This document shows positions 1 through 8,911 of a stretch of DNA of 64,000 nt, piece by piece. The notes beneath the pieces were generated by a model that ran no database searches, was not told the DNA's origin, and saw nothing but the letters and a program-made list of their open reading frames with translations. The position numbers and the translations under genes were made by a program. The stretch is from Aneurinibacillus sp. REN35 (GTDB taxonomy: Bacteria; Bacillota; Bacilli; Aneurinibacillales; Aneurinibacillaceae), in assembly GCF_041379945.2 (NCBI RefSeq), contig NZ_JBFTXJ020000019.1, positions 1 to 64,000 on the forward strand, read 5' to 3'. How positions within the stretch are numbered: position 1 is the stretch's first letter; each line of letters opens with the position of its first letter.

Positions 1-85
1 GCACACATCGAGTGTCACTGTTCAGTTTTCAAGGAACTTATTAGTACGCTTTCGCACCGCGCTGTATCTCAGCGGCGACTTTATT
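1..85 (-). other. rRNA operon leader, 16S gene lies off the left edge
   Basis: Read on the minus strand this stretch ends in the motif CTTGAAAACTGAACA, which resembles the conserved sequence before 16S or 23S rRNA in Bacillales. It follows two strong promoters and lies next to bofA, the place where B. subtilis has rrnA. No mature rRNA sequence is inside the window. The identity rests on the motif and on gene order. Confidence 0.7.
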
Positions 86-115
86 AATTTATCACACTGT
101 CACCTGATAAGTCAA
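86..115 (-). promoter_or_regulatory. rRNA promoter nearer to the gene (P2-like)
   Basis: On the minus strand TTGACT is followed 18 bases later by TAAATT. It reads toward the left edge and the rRNA leader. Together with the second promoter further upstream it gives the tandem arrangement usual for Bacillus rrn operons. Confidence 0.55.
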
Positions 116-164
116 TAGGTAACTTGCATTTGTTTATGATAAATTTTCATTTGTTCTACCATGA

Positions 165-199
165 AACAAAAAAATAAAAGCCCGCCGCAACGGACTTTT
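165..199 (-). terminator. intrinsic terminator after bofA
   Basis: A 9-bp stem (AAAAGTCCG/CGGGCTTTT on the minus strand) with a 6-base loop is followed by a T-rich tract. It would end the bofA transcript. It also lies directly downstream of the TTGACA promoter at 203-232. Confidence 0.75.
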
Positions 200-202
200 A
201 AT

Positions 203-232
203 AATATATCATAGCATTCTCAGTCATGTCAA
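203..232 (-). promoter_or_regulatory. distal rRNA-type promoter (P1-like)
   Basis: A perfect TTGACA box lies 18 bases from TATATT on the minus strand, starting just after the bofA stop codon. It would feed the rRNA leader, but the terminator at 165-199 comes immediately afterwards. Confidence 0.55.
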
Positions 233-237
233 GAGTC

Positions 238-504
238 CTACAAAATAAATTGCTTAATGATTACCAAAGCAGCTAAGCCAGGAAAGCCTAAAAAACCTGT
301 CACTGTTACCGTTACTGGATTAATTGGAATTTCAAAGGTAAACGATTCTGCAACAAGATTGAAGAGAAAAAGAATCATGCTGCCCACAACTAAGTTTCCA
401 ACTACCCAGCCGATCCACTTTACCCATCTCCAACTGGCCTGATTCATTACAATAAAAACGAGACCAGCCACAGCAACGACAATTCCCAGTGTCAAGCTGT
501 CCAC
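238..504 (-). CDS. bofA: BofA, inhibitor of pro-sigma-K processing
   Basis: This 88-residue integral membrane protein has two or three hydrophobic segments and the family C-terminal pattern PINPVTVTVTGFLGFPGL. In sporulating Bacillus, BofA sits in the outer forespore membrane with SpoIVFA and holds back the SpoIVFB protease until engulfment is complete. The start is GTG with GGGGAGG four bases upstream. It is the last gene before the rRNA promoters, as in B. subtilis. Its presence supports an endospore-forming host. Confidence 0.93.
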   Translation of the reverse strand: MDSLTLGIVVAVAGLVFIVMNQASWRWVKWIGWVVGNLVVGSMILFLFNLVAESFTFEIPINPVTVTVTGFLGFPGLAALVIIKQFIL

Positions 505-557
505 TTTTCCTCCCCTTCCTATTCAAACTAACAACTTCAGCAATCTACACTACCTTG

Positions 558-1508
558 TTATTGAAAAAAATAAATGAGTACGGTGATGGTGTTGTTCAAT
601 GCATGAAATAAAATCGCTGCCCAAATACTTCGATAATAATGGCGCAGAAAACCAAGCATCAATCCCATCATAAATAGAGGCGGGAAAAGTACAGGGTCCA
701 CATGAATCGCACCAAACAATAAACTTGAACCAATAATACCTGCCAAGGCACCAAAGCGACGAACAATCGCTGTCTGTAGTACACCACGGAACATCACTTC
801 TTCAGCAATCGGTACAAATAGACCCACTAAGAGCACTTCTAGAATGCCTGTGATTATACTGTTGTTTTTAGCTTGAAGTACTTCTCCAGAAATCTGCTCT
901 TCTCTCCAGGAATCAAGCTCAAAATTAAAGTAATCCGCAATCGGCACTGTAATGATCGAATCTAATAAAAATGTAGAAAATAAATAAAAAAGAAGAACTG
1001 TAAAGAATAATTGCTTTCCTTTAATCGGACGGACAAAGCCGATATCATGCAGCCGCCCTCTAAATAGAAGCAGCGCAAACAGCATCATCATACACTGCGG
1101 AAGAAACCCTTCTACAAACCCTAAAATCGATTGCTCTGAAAACCACGGATATGGAAAAAACATGTACAGCAACAGAATCAGACCACACGCTACTTGATAC
1201 AGAGCAAAATAGTACATAGCATATTTCCCAGAAACCCCTGCTTCCCATCCGGGAAACTCATTCCGTATTGTTTTCAACAGAGCGGGAATATAGAAAAATG
1301 CGGGCGCAATACTGAAGAATACTGTACTTAAAAAAAGAAGAAAACCTAATAAGGACATACCATCGGAAGACTCTACACGCCACTTCCCATCCTCGGTGGA
1401 CACCCACTGCAGAAATGAGAACTCCAGCATGAAGCTGCTAACATAGCCTATAAGCAGCAGTACAGCCGAATAAAACGCAATCTTCTCCCACCGCTCTTGT
1501 CTATTCAC
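558..1508 (-). CDS. CPBP-family intramembrane metalloprotease
   Basis: A polytopic membrane protein with the three CPBP (Abi/Rce1-like) motifs near its C terminus: EEVMFR, FGAIH and HALNN. These supply the glutamates, histidines and asparagine of the intramembrane metal site. Family members act as prenyl-protein or peptide-processing proteases; the substrate here is unknown. I start at the GTG at 1508, because GAGGTG lies five bases upstream; the open frame extends eight codons further to a TTG without a clear ribosome-binding site. It occupies the slot where B. subtilis has the small gene yaaL, which I do not find here. Confidence 0.85.
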   Translation of the reverse strand: MNRQERWEKIAFYSAVLLLIGYVSSFMLEFSFLQWVSTEDGKWRVESSDGMSLLGFLLFLSTVFFSIAPAFFYIPALLKTIRNEFPGWEAGVSGKYAMYYFALYQVACGLILLLYMFFPYPWFSEQSILGFVEGFLPQCMMMLFALLLFRGRLHDIGFVRPIKGKQLFFTVLLFYLFSTFLLDSIITVPIADYFNFELDSWREEQISGEVLQAKNNSIITGILEVLLVGLFVPIAEEVMFRGVLQTAIVRRFGALAGIIGSSLLFGAIHVDPVLFPPLFMMGLMLGFLRHYYRSIWAAILFHALNNTITVLIYFFQ

Positions 1509-1678
1509 ATATTCACCTCGCCATCTGTACAAACTTATTCACGTTGTCCCACAAAAAGAACAAGCCAACAGAAAAAGCGATGGCTCAACACCTCTCCGTC
1601 CCCTCTTCGATAATAAAGAAAGAACAACCACGTGTTGAACTCACCGCCTTATTCTTTACCTCGGGCAAAACGATACCT

Positions 1679-2275
1679 CTATAGCTCTCTTCTTCCTTCT
1701 AGAGCTTTAGAGATTGTTACTTCGTCCGCATATTCTAAATCTCCGCCAACCGGAAGACCGTGTGCAATTCGAGTAACACGAATACCGAACGGCTTTACAA
1801 GGCGGGATATATACATCGCTGTGGCTTCCCCCTCAATGTTCGGGTTCGTGGCCAGGATTAACTCCTTTACTTCCTCATCCTCTAAACGACGAAGCAGTTC
1901 CGGAATACGGATATCCTCCGGCCCAATCCCCTCCATAGGAGAAATTGCTCCATGCAGCACGTGATAATATCCATTATATTCCCGCGTCTTTTCCATCGCA
2001 ATTAAATCTTTTGGCTCTTGGACAACACAAATAATCGATTTATCACGGGACGTATCCGAACATATCCGGCATGGATCTACATCCGTAATATTCTGGCATA
2101 CAGAACAATACACCAGATTGCGTTTGGCATTAACCAACGCCTTGGCGATCTCTAGAACCTCGTCTTCCTTCATGCTTAAAACAAAGAAAGCCAGACGCGC
2201 TGCCGTCTTCGGTCCAATGCCTGGCAATTTCATAAATCCATCGATTAGCTTTGCTATTGGTTCAGGATAATACAC
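1679..2275 (-). CDS. recR: Recombination protein RecR
   Basis: At 198 residues it has the normal length. It has the helix-hairpin-helix near residues 8-30 ([15 protein letters not shown]), a four-cysteine zinc finger at C57, C60, C69 and C72, and a Toprim domain from about residue 80. RecR works with RecO and RecF to load RecA on single-stranded gaps. The start is GTG behind GAGGAG. It follows ybaB by about 20 bases, the standard dnaX-ybaB-recR operon. Confidence 0.97.
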   Translation of the reverse strand: MYYPEPIAKLIDGFMKLPGIGPKTAARLAFFVLSMKEDEVLEIAKALVNAKRNLVYCSVCQNITDVDPCRICSDTSRDKSIICVVQEPKDLIAMEKTREYNGYYHVLHGAISPMEGIGPEDIRIPELLRRLEDEEVKELILATNPNIEGEATAMYISRLVKPFGIRVTRIAHGLPVGGDLEYADEVTISKALEGRREL

Positions 2276-2294
2276 ACAGCTCTCCTCTATATCT

Positions 2295-2615
2295 TTAGAA
2301 TAAGCCCGGCAGGTTCATTCCTCCGGTAAACTTGCCCATGCTCTTCGATACCATCTCATCCGCTTTATTCATTGCTTCCGTTACAGCAGCCAACACCAAA
2401 TCTTCAAGCATTTCCACATCATCTGGGTCTACTGCTTCCGGTTTAATTTTAATGCTCATAATTTCTTTATGACCGTTAGCGACTACCGTGACCATGCCGC
2501 CACCGGATGTGCCTTCTACTGTCTGATCTTTCAGTTCCTCCTGCGCCTTTTGCATCTGCTGCTGCATCTTTTTCATTTGTTTCATCATATTTTGCATATT
2601 TCCGCCACCGAACAT
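2295..2615 (-). CDS. YbaB/EbfC family nucleoid-associated protein
   Basis: A 106-residue protein with a Met/Gln/Lys-rich N-terminal helix ([19 protein letters not shown]) and a compact C-terminal dimerisation part, typical of YbaB (YaaK in B. subtilis). Members bind DNA as tweezer-like dimers. AGGAGG lies seven bases before the ATG. It is 11 bases after dnaX and just before recR, so translation is probably coupled. Confidence 0.95.
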   Translation of the reverse strand: MFGGGNMQNMMKQMKKMQQQMQKAQEELKDQTVEGTSGGGMVTVVANGHKEIMSIKIKPEAVDPDDVEMLEDLVLAAVTEAMNKADEMVSKSMGKFTGGMNLPGLF

Positions 2616-2626
2616 ATTTGTTCCTC

Positions 2627-4357
2627 CTAATCTTTTATATCTACCAGTTCTTCGCCAAATAGCTTCATCGCTTCCTCAACCACAGGTTCAGCTTGCGGCT
2701 CCGTTTCCACATCCGTCTGATTTTCTTGCTTAGACGGACCGACAGACGCCTCAATCTCTTTCCACTGGTTCTCCATCAATGTAAACAATTCAACAGGCCG
2801 ATTGATAAATCCTTTTACAACTTCCTCAATAAGCTGTTTATTCAGCTCGCGGGCCGTCGTTTCACAATGAATAACGCTTTTAAAGCAAATGACCAGCCCA
2901 TCCTGGGATAAAGCGACGGGAATTCCGTCAAGCAGCCATGCATGCAGACGTACGCTTTTTGCCTTTACCTGCTGCAAAATATCCGGCCAAATGGAACGAA
3001 GACGGTTCAATTGAGGGTCAATGGAAGCGGAAGCAACCTCACGAACCCGCCCTACCGGGATCTTGACAGTCGGCTGTACGCTCGAACGTCGTGCCTCTCT
3101 TCGAGGGACAGACGCAGACACGGAATCCGCAGCGCCGCCACCTGCTGCGAGCTGCTTAATCTGCCGTTCTAGCTCCGTAATGCGCTGCTTGAGCTGATTG
3201 ACCTCTTCCGAAGAGGTCGCTGCAGGAGGATGAGCTCCTTCATGGGATTGCAAAGTTCCTGATGAGTAAGGCGCTTCCGTCTGGCAAAGCTGAATTAGAA
3301 TTAGCTCTAACATAATCCTTGTCTGACTTGCACGCTTCATATCATTCTTCGCCTGATTCAGCTTATCGATGATCTGAAAAAGACGGGAGCGCTCTGCATG
3401 CTCGCCCAGTTCTTGAAATCGTTCATCTAATATGATCCGGTCTTGAATCTCTTCTAGTTGAGACGCTGTCTTATACAACAGCAGATCACGGAAATAAAAG
3501 AGCAGATCATCGAGGAATTGCTCCGGGCTTTTGCCACTCTGCACAAGCTGCCTTACGACGTCCAACGCCTCAGATGCGGAACCTTGCATAATATGATGCG
3601 CTGTCTCAGCCAACGTCACTTGCGATGCAGAACCGGTAATGGCCATGACATCTTCAAGACCGATATGATTGCCTCCAAATGATAACGCTTGATCCAAAAG
3701 GCTTAACGCATCCCGCATACCACCTTCTGCCATCCGTGCAATGAATGTCAGGGCTTGATCGGCTACCTCCACATCTTCATCGGCAATCGCTTGCTTCATT
3801 CGATCAACAATCTGCGCGCTGCCAATGCGGCGAAAATCAAACCGCTGACAACGTGAGATGATTGTAGCTGGAAGCTTATGCGGATCAGTAGTCGCCAGAA
3901 TAAAAATCACATGGGCCGGTGGTTCTTCCAGCGTCTTCAATAACGCATTGAACGCTTCCGGGGTCAGCATGTGTACTTCATCTACAATATATACTTTATA
4001 CCGAACCTGGGTGGGAGCGTATTTCACCTTATCCCGAATATCACGGATTTCTTCGATCCTGCGGTTAGAGGCAGCATCAATCTCCATGACATCTACAACT
4101 GAACCCTCTGTGATACCCATACAGGCAGCACATGTATTGCAAGGCTCCGCAGCAGGACCATTTTCGCAGTTAACCGCTTTAGCCATAACTTTTGCGGCGC
4201 TCGTCTTTCCGGTTCCGCGGGGTCCGTTAAACAGATATGCATGTGAGAATCTTTGCTCTCTTAACGCATTTTGCAATGTCCTTGTGATATGCTCCTGGCC
4301 TACGATATCGGCGAATGTCTGGGGCCGCCAGATTCGATACAATGCCCGATAAGCCAT
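2627..4357 (-). CDS. dnaX: DNA polymerase III subunit gamma/tau
   Basis: The clamp-loader ATPase of the replisome. Visible are Walker A GPRGTGKT at about residues 45-52, a zinc-binding cysteine group ([14 protein letters not shown]), the DEVH-type Walker B (YIVDEVHML), and the sensor SRC motif (TIISRCQRF). A long variable tau-specific C-terminal half follows. I place the start at the ATG at 4357 ([15 protein letters not shown]), matching the family N terminus. An in-frame extension of 13 codons is not conserved. The ribosome-binding site is weak. It leads the dnaX-ybaB-recR operon. Confidence 0.96.
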   Translation of the reverse strand: MAYRALYRIWRPQTFADIVGQEHITRTLQNALREQRFSHAYLFNGPRGTGKTSAAKVMAKAVNCENGPAAEPCNTCAACMGITEGSVVDVMEIDAASNRRIEEIRDIRDKVKYAPTQVRYKVYIVDEVHMLTPEAFNALLKTLEEPPAHVIFILATTDPHKLPATIISRCQRFDFRRIGSAQIVDRMKQAIADEDVEVADQALTFIARMAEGGMRDALSLLDQALSFGGNHIGLEDVMAITGSASQVTLAETAHHIMQGSASEALDVVRQLVQSGKSPEQFLDDLLFYFRDLLLYKTASQLEEIQDRIILDERFQELGEHAERSRLFQIIDKLNQAKNDMKRASQTRIMLELILIQLCQTEAPYSSGTLQSHEGAHPPAATSSEEVNQLKQRITELERQIKQLAAGGGAADSVSASVPRREARRSSVQPTVKIPVGRVREVASASIDPQLNRLRSIWPDILQQVKAKSVRLHAWLLDGIPVALSQDGLVICFKSVIHCETTARELNKQLIEEVVKGFINRPVELFTLMENQWKEIEASVGPSKQENQTDVETEPQAEPVVEEAMKLFGEELVDIKD

Positions 4358-4469
4358 CTTGCATCGCCATCTTTCTTGCGTCACATAAAAATGCACGCAG
4401 ATAATAAATAAATTATACAGCCATTATTATATCATTTTACTGGTTGGACAGAAAAGGGAAAGAGAAGGA

Positions 4470-5894
4470 TTAACAGGAGGGAAGAATAATATGAAACGTT
4501 GTGCCGTAGCCTTTGTTTGATACACGGATCGTACCGCCCATATCATGAATGATTTTTTGGCATACAGGTAGGCCAAGACCTGTTCCTTCTTCTTTTGTGG
4601 TAAAAAACGGTTCGAAAATTTTATCAGCTAAATACGGTGGGATACCAGGGCCTGTATCATGAATATTGATCTCTATGTGACTTCCCATAGGAAAAATCTT
4701 CACTGTCAGCGTTCCTTTTCCTCCCATTGCTTCCATACCGTTCTTACTAATATTGAGCAGGACCTGCTTTAATAGCTCGCTATCCCCCATAACCGGCGGC
4801 AGCGTTCCTTCTTTTTTCACGATAACTTCGACACCACGTAAAAGTGCTTCATTCTCTACGATTGGAAAGATCTCCATGCACACCTGTTCAATATCAACAA
4901 CTTTATATTGTATTTCCTTTTGTTTGCTTAACAGTAAAAACTCGCTGACCAGATCATTGATTCGTTTTACTTCAATCAGCATAATATCCGTATACCCTTT
5001 TTCCTTTTCTAATCCGGCCTCAGCGAGAGATCTGCTCATCATCTGCAAAAATCCATTAATGGATGTAAGTGGGTTGCGGATTTCATGCGCTGTACCCGCA
5101 GCAATCTGTCCAATCATGGCCAGCCTATCGCTTCGCTCAATCTTATCGGCGAGCGAGCGCATATTCGTTACGTTCTTAAATAAATAATAACCGCCTTTAA
5201 TCTGCCCTGATGAATCCCTGATTATGTCCGAATCAACAAGTAATTCAAACCGCTGATTGCCATTGAACCAGGAATACGCCTTGTCTGTCACCGTAACACC
5301 TTTTAATATCGCAGAGGAAATAAACCCCTGGTCTTCTTTCATACCAGGAAAAGCCTTTTCAATCGTCTGATTAATCACATGCTGTTTCTCGACCCCGAGA
5401 ATAGTACACGCAGCTTTATTGATTTCCGTAATGCGGGCGTTTTCATTTAATATGATTGCACCTAAATTCATATCCTTAATCATCTGCGGATAAAAATACG
5501 GGAGTAACACATTATTAGAAGCCTCTTGAATAGACGGAAGAAGAAAAAAGTGGAGGCCATCCTCATGTTTGGCATCACTGCAGATAATTAAATCGCACAT
5601 ACAAGTATCACCTGAATATAATTTGAAAAGTCCGCGCGGTATACGCTTCAATTTCGTCTGCATCCTGTTACAGTAGCGCACCCATGATGCAAAGGTATCT
5701 TTAGTCACAAACAAATCGCGGAATGTCTTCTGCTTTATTTCTTTATATGTATGTCCAGTAGCCTGAAGCATAGCGGCATTAGTCTCTACGATGTTTCCCT
5801 CTCCATCGAAAAAAGCGGCAGCAAAAGGAATATTGTGTAATTGATGCCTCATCTCATCGATATCAATTTCCACTTGAAATAAGTTTCCAGGCAT
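4470..5894 (-). CDS. PAS-domain sensor histidine kinase (sporulation-kinase type)
   Basis: 474 residues without membrane segments. Two PAS-like regions (about 15-120 and 135-245) are followed by a HisKA domain with the phosphate-accepting His270 in TAHEIRNPL. The ATPase domain has an N box, DTGPGIPP, a phenylalanine box and GTGLGLPVC. The single-protein PAS-HisKA-HATPase layout without an adjacent response regulator resembles the cytosolic kinases that feed the Spo0 phosphorelay. That role is an inference. The ATG at 5894 has GGGGTGAGA upstream. It lies between the SRP RNA gene and dnaX. Confidence 0.85.
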   Translation of the reverse strand: MPGNLFQVEIDIDEMRHQLHNIPFAAAFFDGEGNIVETNAAMLQATGHTYKEIKQKTFRDLFVTKDTFASWVRYCNRMQTKLKRIPRGLFKLYSGDTCMCDLIICSDAKHEDGLHFFLLPSIQEASNNVLLPYFYPQMIKDMNLGAIILNENARITEINKAACTILGVEKQHVINQTIEKAFPGMKEDQGFISSAILKGVTVTDKAYSWFNGNQRFELLVDSDIIRDSSGQIKGGYYLFKNVTNMRSLADKIERSDRLAMIGQIAAGTAHEIRNPLTSINGFLQMMSRSLAEAGLEKEKGYTDIMLIEVKRINDLVSEFLLLSKQKEIQYKVVDIEQVCMEIFPIVENEALLRGVEVIVKKEGTLPPVMGDSELLKQVLLNISKNGMEAMGGKGTLTVKIFPMGSHIEINIHDTGPGIPPYLADKIFEPFFTTKEEGTGLGLPVCQKIIHDMGGTIRVSNKGYGTTFHIILPSC

Positions 5895-6002
5895 TTCTTT
5901 CTCACCCCACCGCTGGCGATATTTGCATAATTGTTATATTCGGTTTATTTTTATAATCTCCTTTTTGTTTTCCGATAATGTTACACAAATTAGACAAAAT
6001 AA

Positions 6003-6033
6003 AAGCTCTCGGTGTAGAGTACACCGAGAGCTT
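6003..6033 (-). terminator. terminator of the SRP RNA gene
   Basis: A 13-bp perfect stem (AAGCTCTCGGTGT and its complement) with a 5-base loop lies about 12 bases after the RNA. On the minus strand it is followed by a T-rich tract. Confidence 0.9.
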
Positions 6034-6044
6034 TATAAAATTAT

Positions 6045-6311
6045 AGCCGCACACCTGTCGTCGATACGCTCATCCGAGCGGCCCCGTGCAGTTAGCTCAA
6101 ACCAGGCCACCCTGCGGCACACGGAAGGATCCACTTATGGCTGCTTCCTTCCGGACCTGACCAGGTTCATGGGTTCCCGTTGCGCAGGACCCGGTTCTCA
6201 ACACCACTTACACAGACCTGACCTCACATGAAGCGCACCTCAGACAGGAATTCAACCCCGCTACAGCGGATTGCGGGTACAGGGCACCGCTACCTCCCCG
6301 TCTAGTGCGAC
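6045..6311 (-). ncRNA. ffs: Signal recognition particle RNA, large Bacillus type (scRNA)
   Basis: The minus strand shows the conserved domain IV loop GGTCCGGAAGGAAGCAGC, the 5' Alu segment GGGGAGGTAGCGGTGCCCTG, and the strand GGTCCTGCGCAACGGG. The span of about 265 bases equals the 271-base B. subtilis scRNA, which keeps the Alu domain. The RNA is the scaffold for Ffh in co-translational membrane targeting. As in B. subtilis it sits upstream of dnaX. The ends are approximate. Confidence 0.96.
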
Positions 6312-6435
6312 AAACTTATACACTTGATTATGCAGCATGGCTGCCTAATCATCTTATCAAAAAAGAAAATGGAACGCAAGCAGTCATCCCGGACTGCTTC
6401 TACACAATTTTTTGCACAGGAAGAAAAACCTTCAT
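6312..6435. other. intergenic stretch before the SRP RNA
   Basis: An imperfect hairpin (GAAGCAGTC with its complement) lies at about 6378-6402 and may end the upstream minus-strand gene. A TATAAG box sits roughly 12 bases before the SRP RNA on the minus strand, but I cannot find a convincing -35 partner. Confidence 0.35.
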
Positions 6436-7161
6436 CTACTCCTTTTTCTCTTCTACTTTATCGAAATTCACCAATTTATCTACTTCTTGAATAATCTTAG
6501 CGGCTTTATCAAAGGAGGCTTTTCCTTTGGTGATGTATGTATTTACTTCGACGAGTATACCGGTCACTTCAATTAAATCAAGAGAATCCATATACTTTTG
6601 CAACTCAGTTACCTGTTTCATCACATCATATGCCAATTGAGTCGTGTACGGTTTCTTTGTCATCTCCGCAATGTCTGCGATCATGACCCGAACAACAGGA
6701 AGTGTCTGTCCCTTAGATGGCGACGTGTCTTCTGGAATTTTCGTAGCCCGTCCTTCTCGATTGATGACAACCCCATTCGTATACTTCGCATCCCCTGTAA
6801 GCGGATCAATTGTCATTCTATCGGGCTGTCCCTTTTTCGGTTTTTCTAGCGGCTTTTCAAACGGCTGTTCAATTAAGGAAAACGTCTCCTGGATTTTCTC
6901 TAGTCGATAATCAGATACGGGGATTTTTGGCTTTTCTATCCTCTGTAATACCAGACGCTTACGCATCTCCTCCTCAAACTGAGATGGAGTAGTATTCTCG
7001 TCGATATTCACTTGGTAAGGTGGTTCATTCATAGGCACAATATCTGTAATTCCTTCATCTTCCGCCTGGGCGTTCTGCCAGACAGCAGACGTAATAAATA
7101 TGCCGGCACTTGTAAGAGACGTAGCAACAATCAGGGACAACACGATATTTCTCTTTCTCAT
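6436..7161 (-). CDS. Secreted protein of unknown function
   Basis: 241 residues. The N terminus (MRKRN, a hydrophobic stretch to about residue 28, then AQAED) reads as a Sec signal peptide or a single membrane anchor. The rest is charged, with a proline/lysine-rich middle (IEQPFEKPLEKPKKG) and a helical C-terminal third. There are no cysteines and no catalytic motif that I recognise. GAGGAG lies eight bases before the ATG. It may be co-transcribed with the small gene ending at 7245. I do not recognise the family. Confidence 0.6.
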   Translation of the reverse strand: MRKRNIVLSLIVATSLTSAGIFITSAVWQNAQAEDEGITDIVPMNEPPYQVNIDENTTPSQFEEEMRKRLVLQRIEKPKIPVSDYRLEKIQETFSLIEQPFEKPLEKPKKGQPDRMTIDPLTGDAKYTNGVVINREGRATKIPEDTSPSKGQTLPVVRVMIADIAEMTKKPYTTQLAYDVMKQVTELQKYMDSLDLIEVTGILVEVNTYITKGKASFDKAAKIIQEVDKLVNFDKVEEKKE

Positions 7162-7244
7162 ACAGGATTCTCCTCTTCCATACTTCTCCTGAAAGGGAAC
7201 AAGCCTTCTCTCTTCTGAAATTCCTCTTACTTTATCTCCTCACA

Positions 7245-7433
7245 TTAGTCAAGAGATTTTTTCTCTCTGACTAAGGAATATGCATGTTCTACAAGACGAA
7301 TTTCTCGAATGCTCTCCCAATCATTATCTATCTCTTCTATAATGCACCTGACCAGCCCAGTATAGCAAGCATGCAGATCGGCCTGAGTTAGACAGGCTTC
7401 AAATACCGCGCAATAAATGTCCTGTTTCCCCAT
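7245..7433 (-). CDS. Small acidic protein of unknown function
   Basis: A 62-residue soluble protein with three cysteines (C8, C14, C22) and a helical, acidic C-terminal half (CIIEEIDNDWESIREIRLVEH). A GGGGGT sequence lies upstream of the ATG at a workable distance. It is in line with the secreted-protein gene at 6436-7161, about 85 bases away. No family is recognised. The open frame, ribosome-binding site and position support a real gene. Confidence 0.5.
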   Translation of the reverse strand: MGKQDIYCAVFEACLTQADLHACYTGLVRCIIEEIDNDWESIREIRLVEHAYSLVREKKSLD

Positions 7434-7546
7434 GATAATATACCCCCAACAAGATGAATAAAATTGGTTAAATAGTATTACTTTGGATTTTACGGTTGAA
7501 ATATTGTTAAGTAAAGAGATTCGACAAAAATTCTTATTGATTTACA

Positions 7547-7580
7547 TAAAAAAACGCCTCCGGTTTTTAACTGGAAGCGA
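7547..7580 (-). terminator. terminator after the DUF2512 gene
   Basis: On the minus strand CGCTTCC and GGAGGCG pair around an A/T-rich loop and are followed by seven T residues. It lies 24 bases beyond the stop codon of the DUF2512 gene. Confidence 0.75.
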
Positions 7581-7603
7581 TTCTTTATTTTTATATCCTA
7601 TGC

Positions 7604-7984
7604 TTATTTTGCTTTTTGCTCATGTAGAACATTTTGCATCACAATATGTAGCAGATATTCCCCAAAAGCAACCGCAGCGGCGGCAATAAGAGAAGCTTGT
7701 AACACAGGTGTATCCGGATTAAAAAAACCAAGACCGATTAGATAGATGATAAAAAATGCAATAATAAAATCGGCAATTGTTGCAATGAGATTACTGGTAA
7801 GCGGTAAAATAATCAAATCCCCTATATAATAACCAATGATGCACAGAAGAAAACTCATGCCTACTATGTCCCTGATGTCTTCTTGGTAAAACAATCCCAG
7901 CACAAAAGCTAACATGCCTGTTACTGCCACCACTTTGATTATAATTGTATCGATACTCTCCAATGGTTCATGCACTCGTATCAT
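7604..7984 (-). CDS. DUF2512 (YndM-like) integral membrane protein
   Basis: 126 residues with four predicted membrane helices and the family-like ending LIAAAAVAFGEYLLHIVMQ. It matches in length and pattern the YndM/DUF2512 proteins found in spore-forming Bacillales. Their function is not established. It is a single gene with its own terminator. Confidence 0.75.
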   Translation of the reverse strand: MIRVHEPLESIDTIIIKVVAVTGMLAFVLGLFYQEDIRDIVGMSFLLCIIGYYIGDLIILPLTSNLIATIADFIIAFFIIYLIGLGFFNPDTPVLQASLIAAAAVAFGEYLLHIVMQNVLHEQKAK

Positions 7985-8063
7985 CCCTTTTACCAGTACT
8001 TTTCATATTTATGGTTGCATGGTTATCGGGATTTTATTCACCACTAAACCGAAAGAGGAGAGG

Positions 8064-8900
8064 TTAAATCGCCACTTCCATCTTGATGGACGGATGGTGC
8101 TGGTATTCAATCAACTGAAAATCATCAATGGTAAAATCATCAAAATTCTTTATCTCTGGATTCATCCAAAGAGTAGGGGCAGGGTAAGGCTCACGTTCAA
8201 TCTGCTCCTTCAATGGTTCAATATGCTTCTCATAAATATGGGGATTATTAATATTGAACGTTAACGTGCCGAGCTGATAGCCTGTTACCTGCGCGATCAT
8301 CCGTTGTAATACATAGTACTGGAACACATTAAACGGATTTCCCAATGCCATATCATTACTGCGAACTTGAACAACCAGGTGAAGTTGACCATTCTGAACG
8401 ATCCATTGATTGGACCATACACACGGATATAACTGCATCTGCTCCAAGTCGTCAATATTCCATAAGGAAATCACATTTCTTCGGGATGCAGGATTGTTTT
8501 TTAATTCATGTATAAGATTATGAACCTGGTTGGTAATCCTGCCCTTGATCATGATTGGTTTTCCTAATTGATATCCATATGCCTTTCCAATATTGTTTTG
8601 CGGATTCGTCCATTCTTTCCATATTTTCACGTTATGTTCATCCAGATAAGTACAGTCACTTGTTCGATGGACATAAAACCAAAGCAATTCATGAATGGCT
8701 GTTTTCCATGCAACCTTTTTTGTTGTAAGTATCGGAACTTCTGTCCCGTCAAAGCTCATCTGTCCTGTAACCAAACTCTTTGTATAGGCCGGTGTTCCAT
8801 CCGCCCATTTTGTTCTAACCTGCTGGTCTTTATCCCATAAGCCGTGATCTAGAATATCGAGCAATAATCCTTTGTATATCTCATCTGCCTTGCTCATCAT
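8064..8900 (-). CDS. thyA: Thymidylate synthase (ThyA, B. subtilis/phi3T type)
   Basis: Converts dUMP and methylene-tetrahydrofolate to dTMP and dihydrofolate. Catalytic Cys160 lies in LYPCVWSNQW. The conserved RSNDMALGNPFNVFQYYVLQ block and the N-terminal VRTKWADGTPAYT are present. This PCV...QW form is the diverged ThyA found in B. subtilis and phage phi3T, rather than the PPCHxxxQF form of E. coli and B. subtilis ThyB. Two adjacent ATGs (8900 and 8897) follow GAGGAG. The second is better spaced. dfrA lies just downstream and recycles the dihydrofolate produced. Confidence 0.96.
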   Translation of the reverse strand: MMSKADEIYKGLLLDILDHGLWDKDQQVRTKWADGTPAYTKSLVTGQMSFDGTEVPILTTKKVAWKTAIHELLWFYVHRTSDCTYLDEHNVKIWKEWTNPQNNIGKAYGYQLGKPIMIKGRITNQVHNLIHELKNNPASRRNVISLWNIDDLEQMQLYPCVWSNQWIVQNGQLHLVVQVRSNDMALGNPFNVFQYYVLQRMIAQVTGYQLGTLTFNINNPHIYEKHIEPLKEQIEREPYPAPTLWMNPEIKNFDDFTIDDFQLIEYQHHPSIKMEVAI

Positions 8901-8911
8901 CCCACTCCTCT

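Noticed and set aside
1579-1650. Possible long-loop hairpin after recR (GTTCAACAC with GTGTTGAGC)
   Set aside because: The loop is over 40 bases and the T-tract is displaced. It could be a terminator but is not convincing.
8064-8900. Mobile origin of the phi3T-like thymidylate synthase
   Set aside because: The same ThyA type is chromosomal in B. subtilis, it is in an operon with dfrA, and no phage genes flank it.
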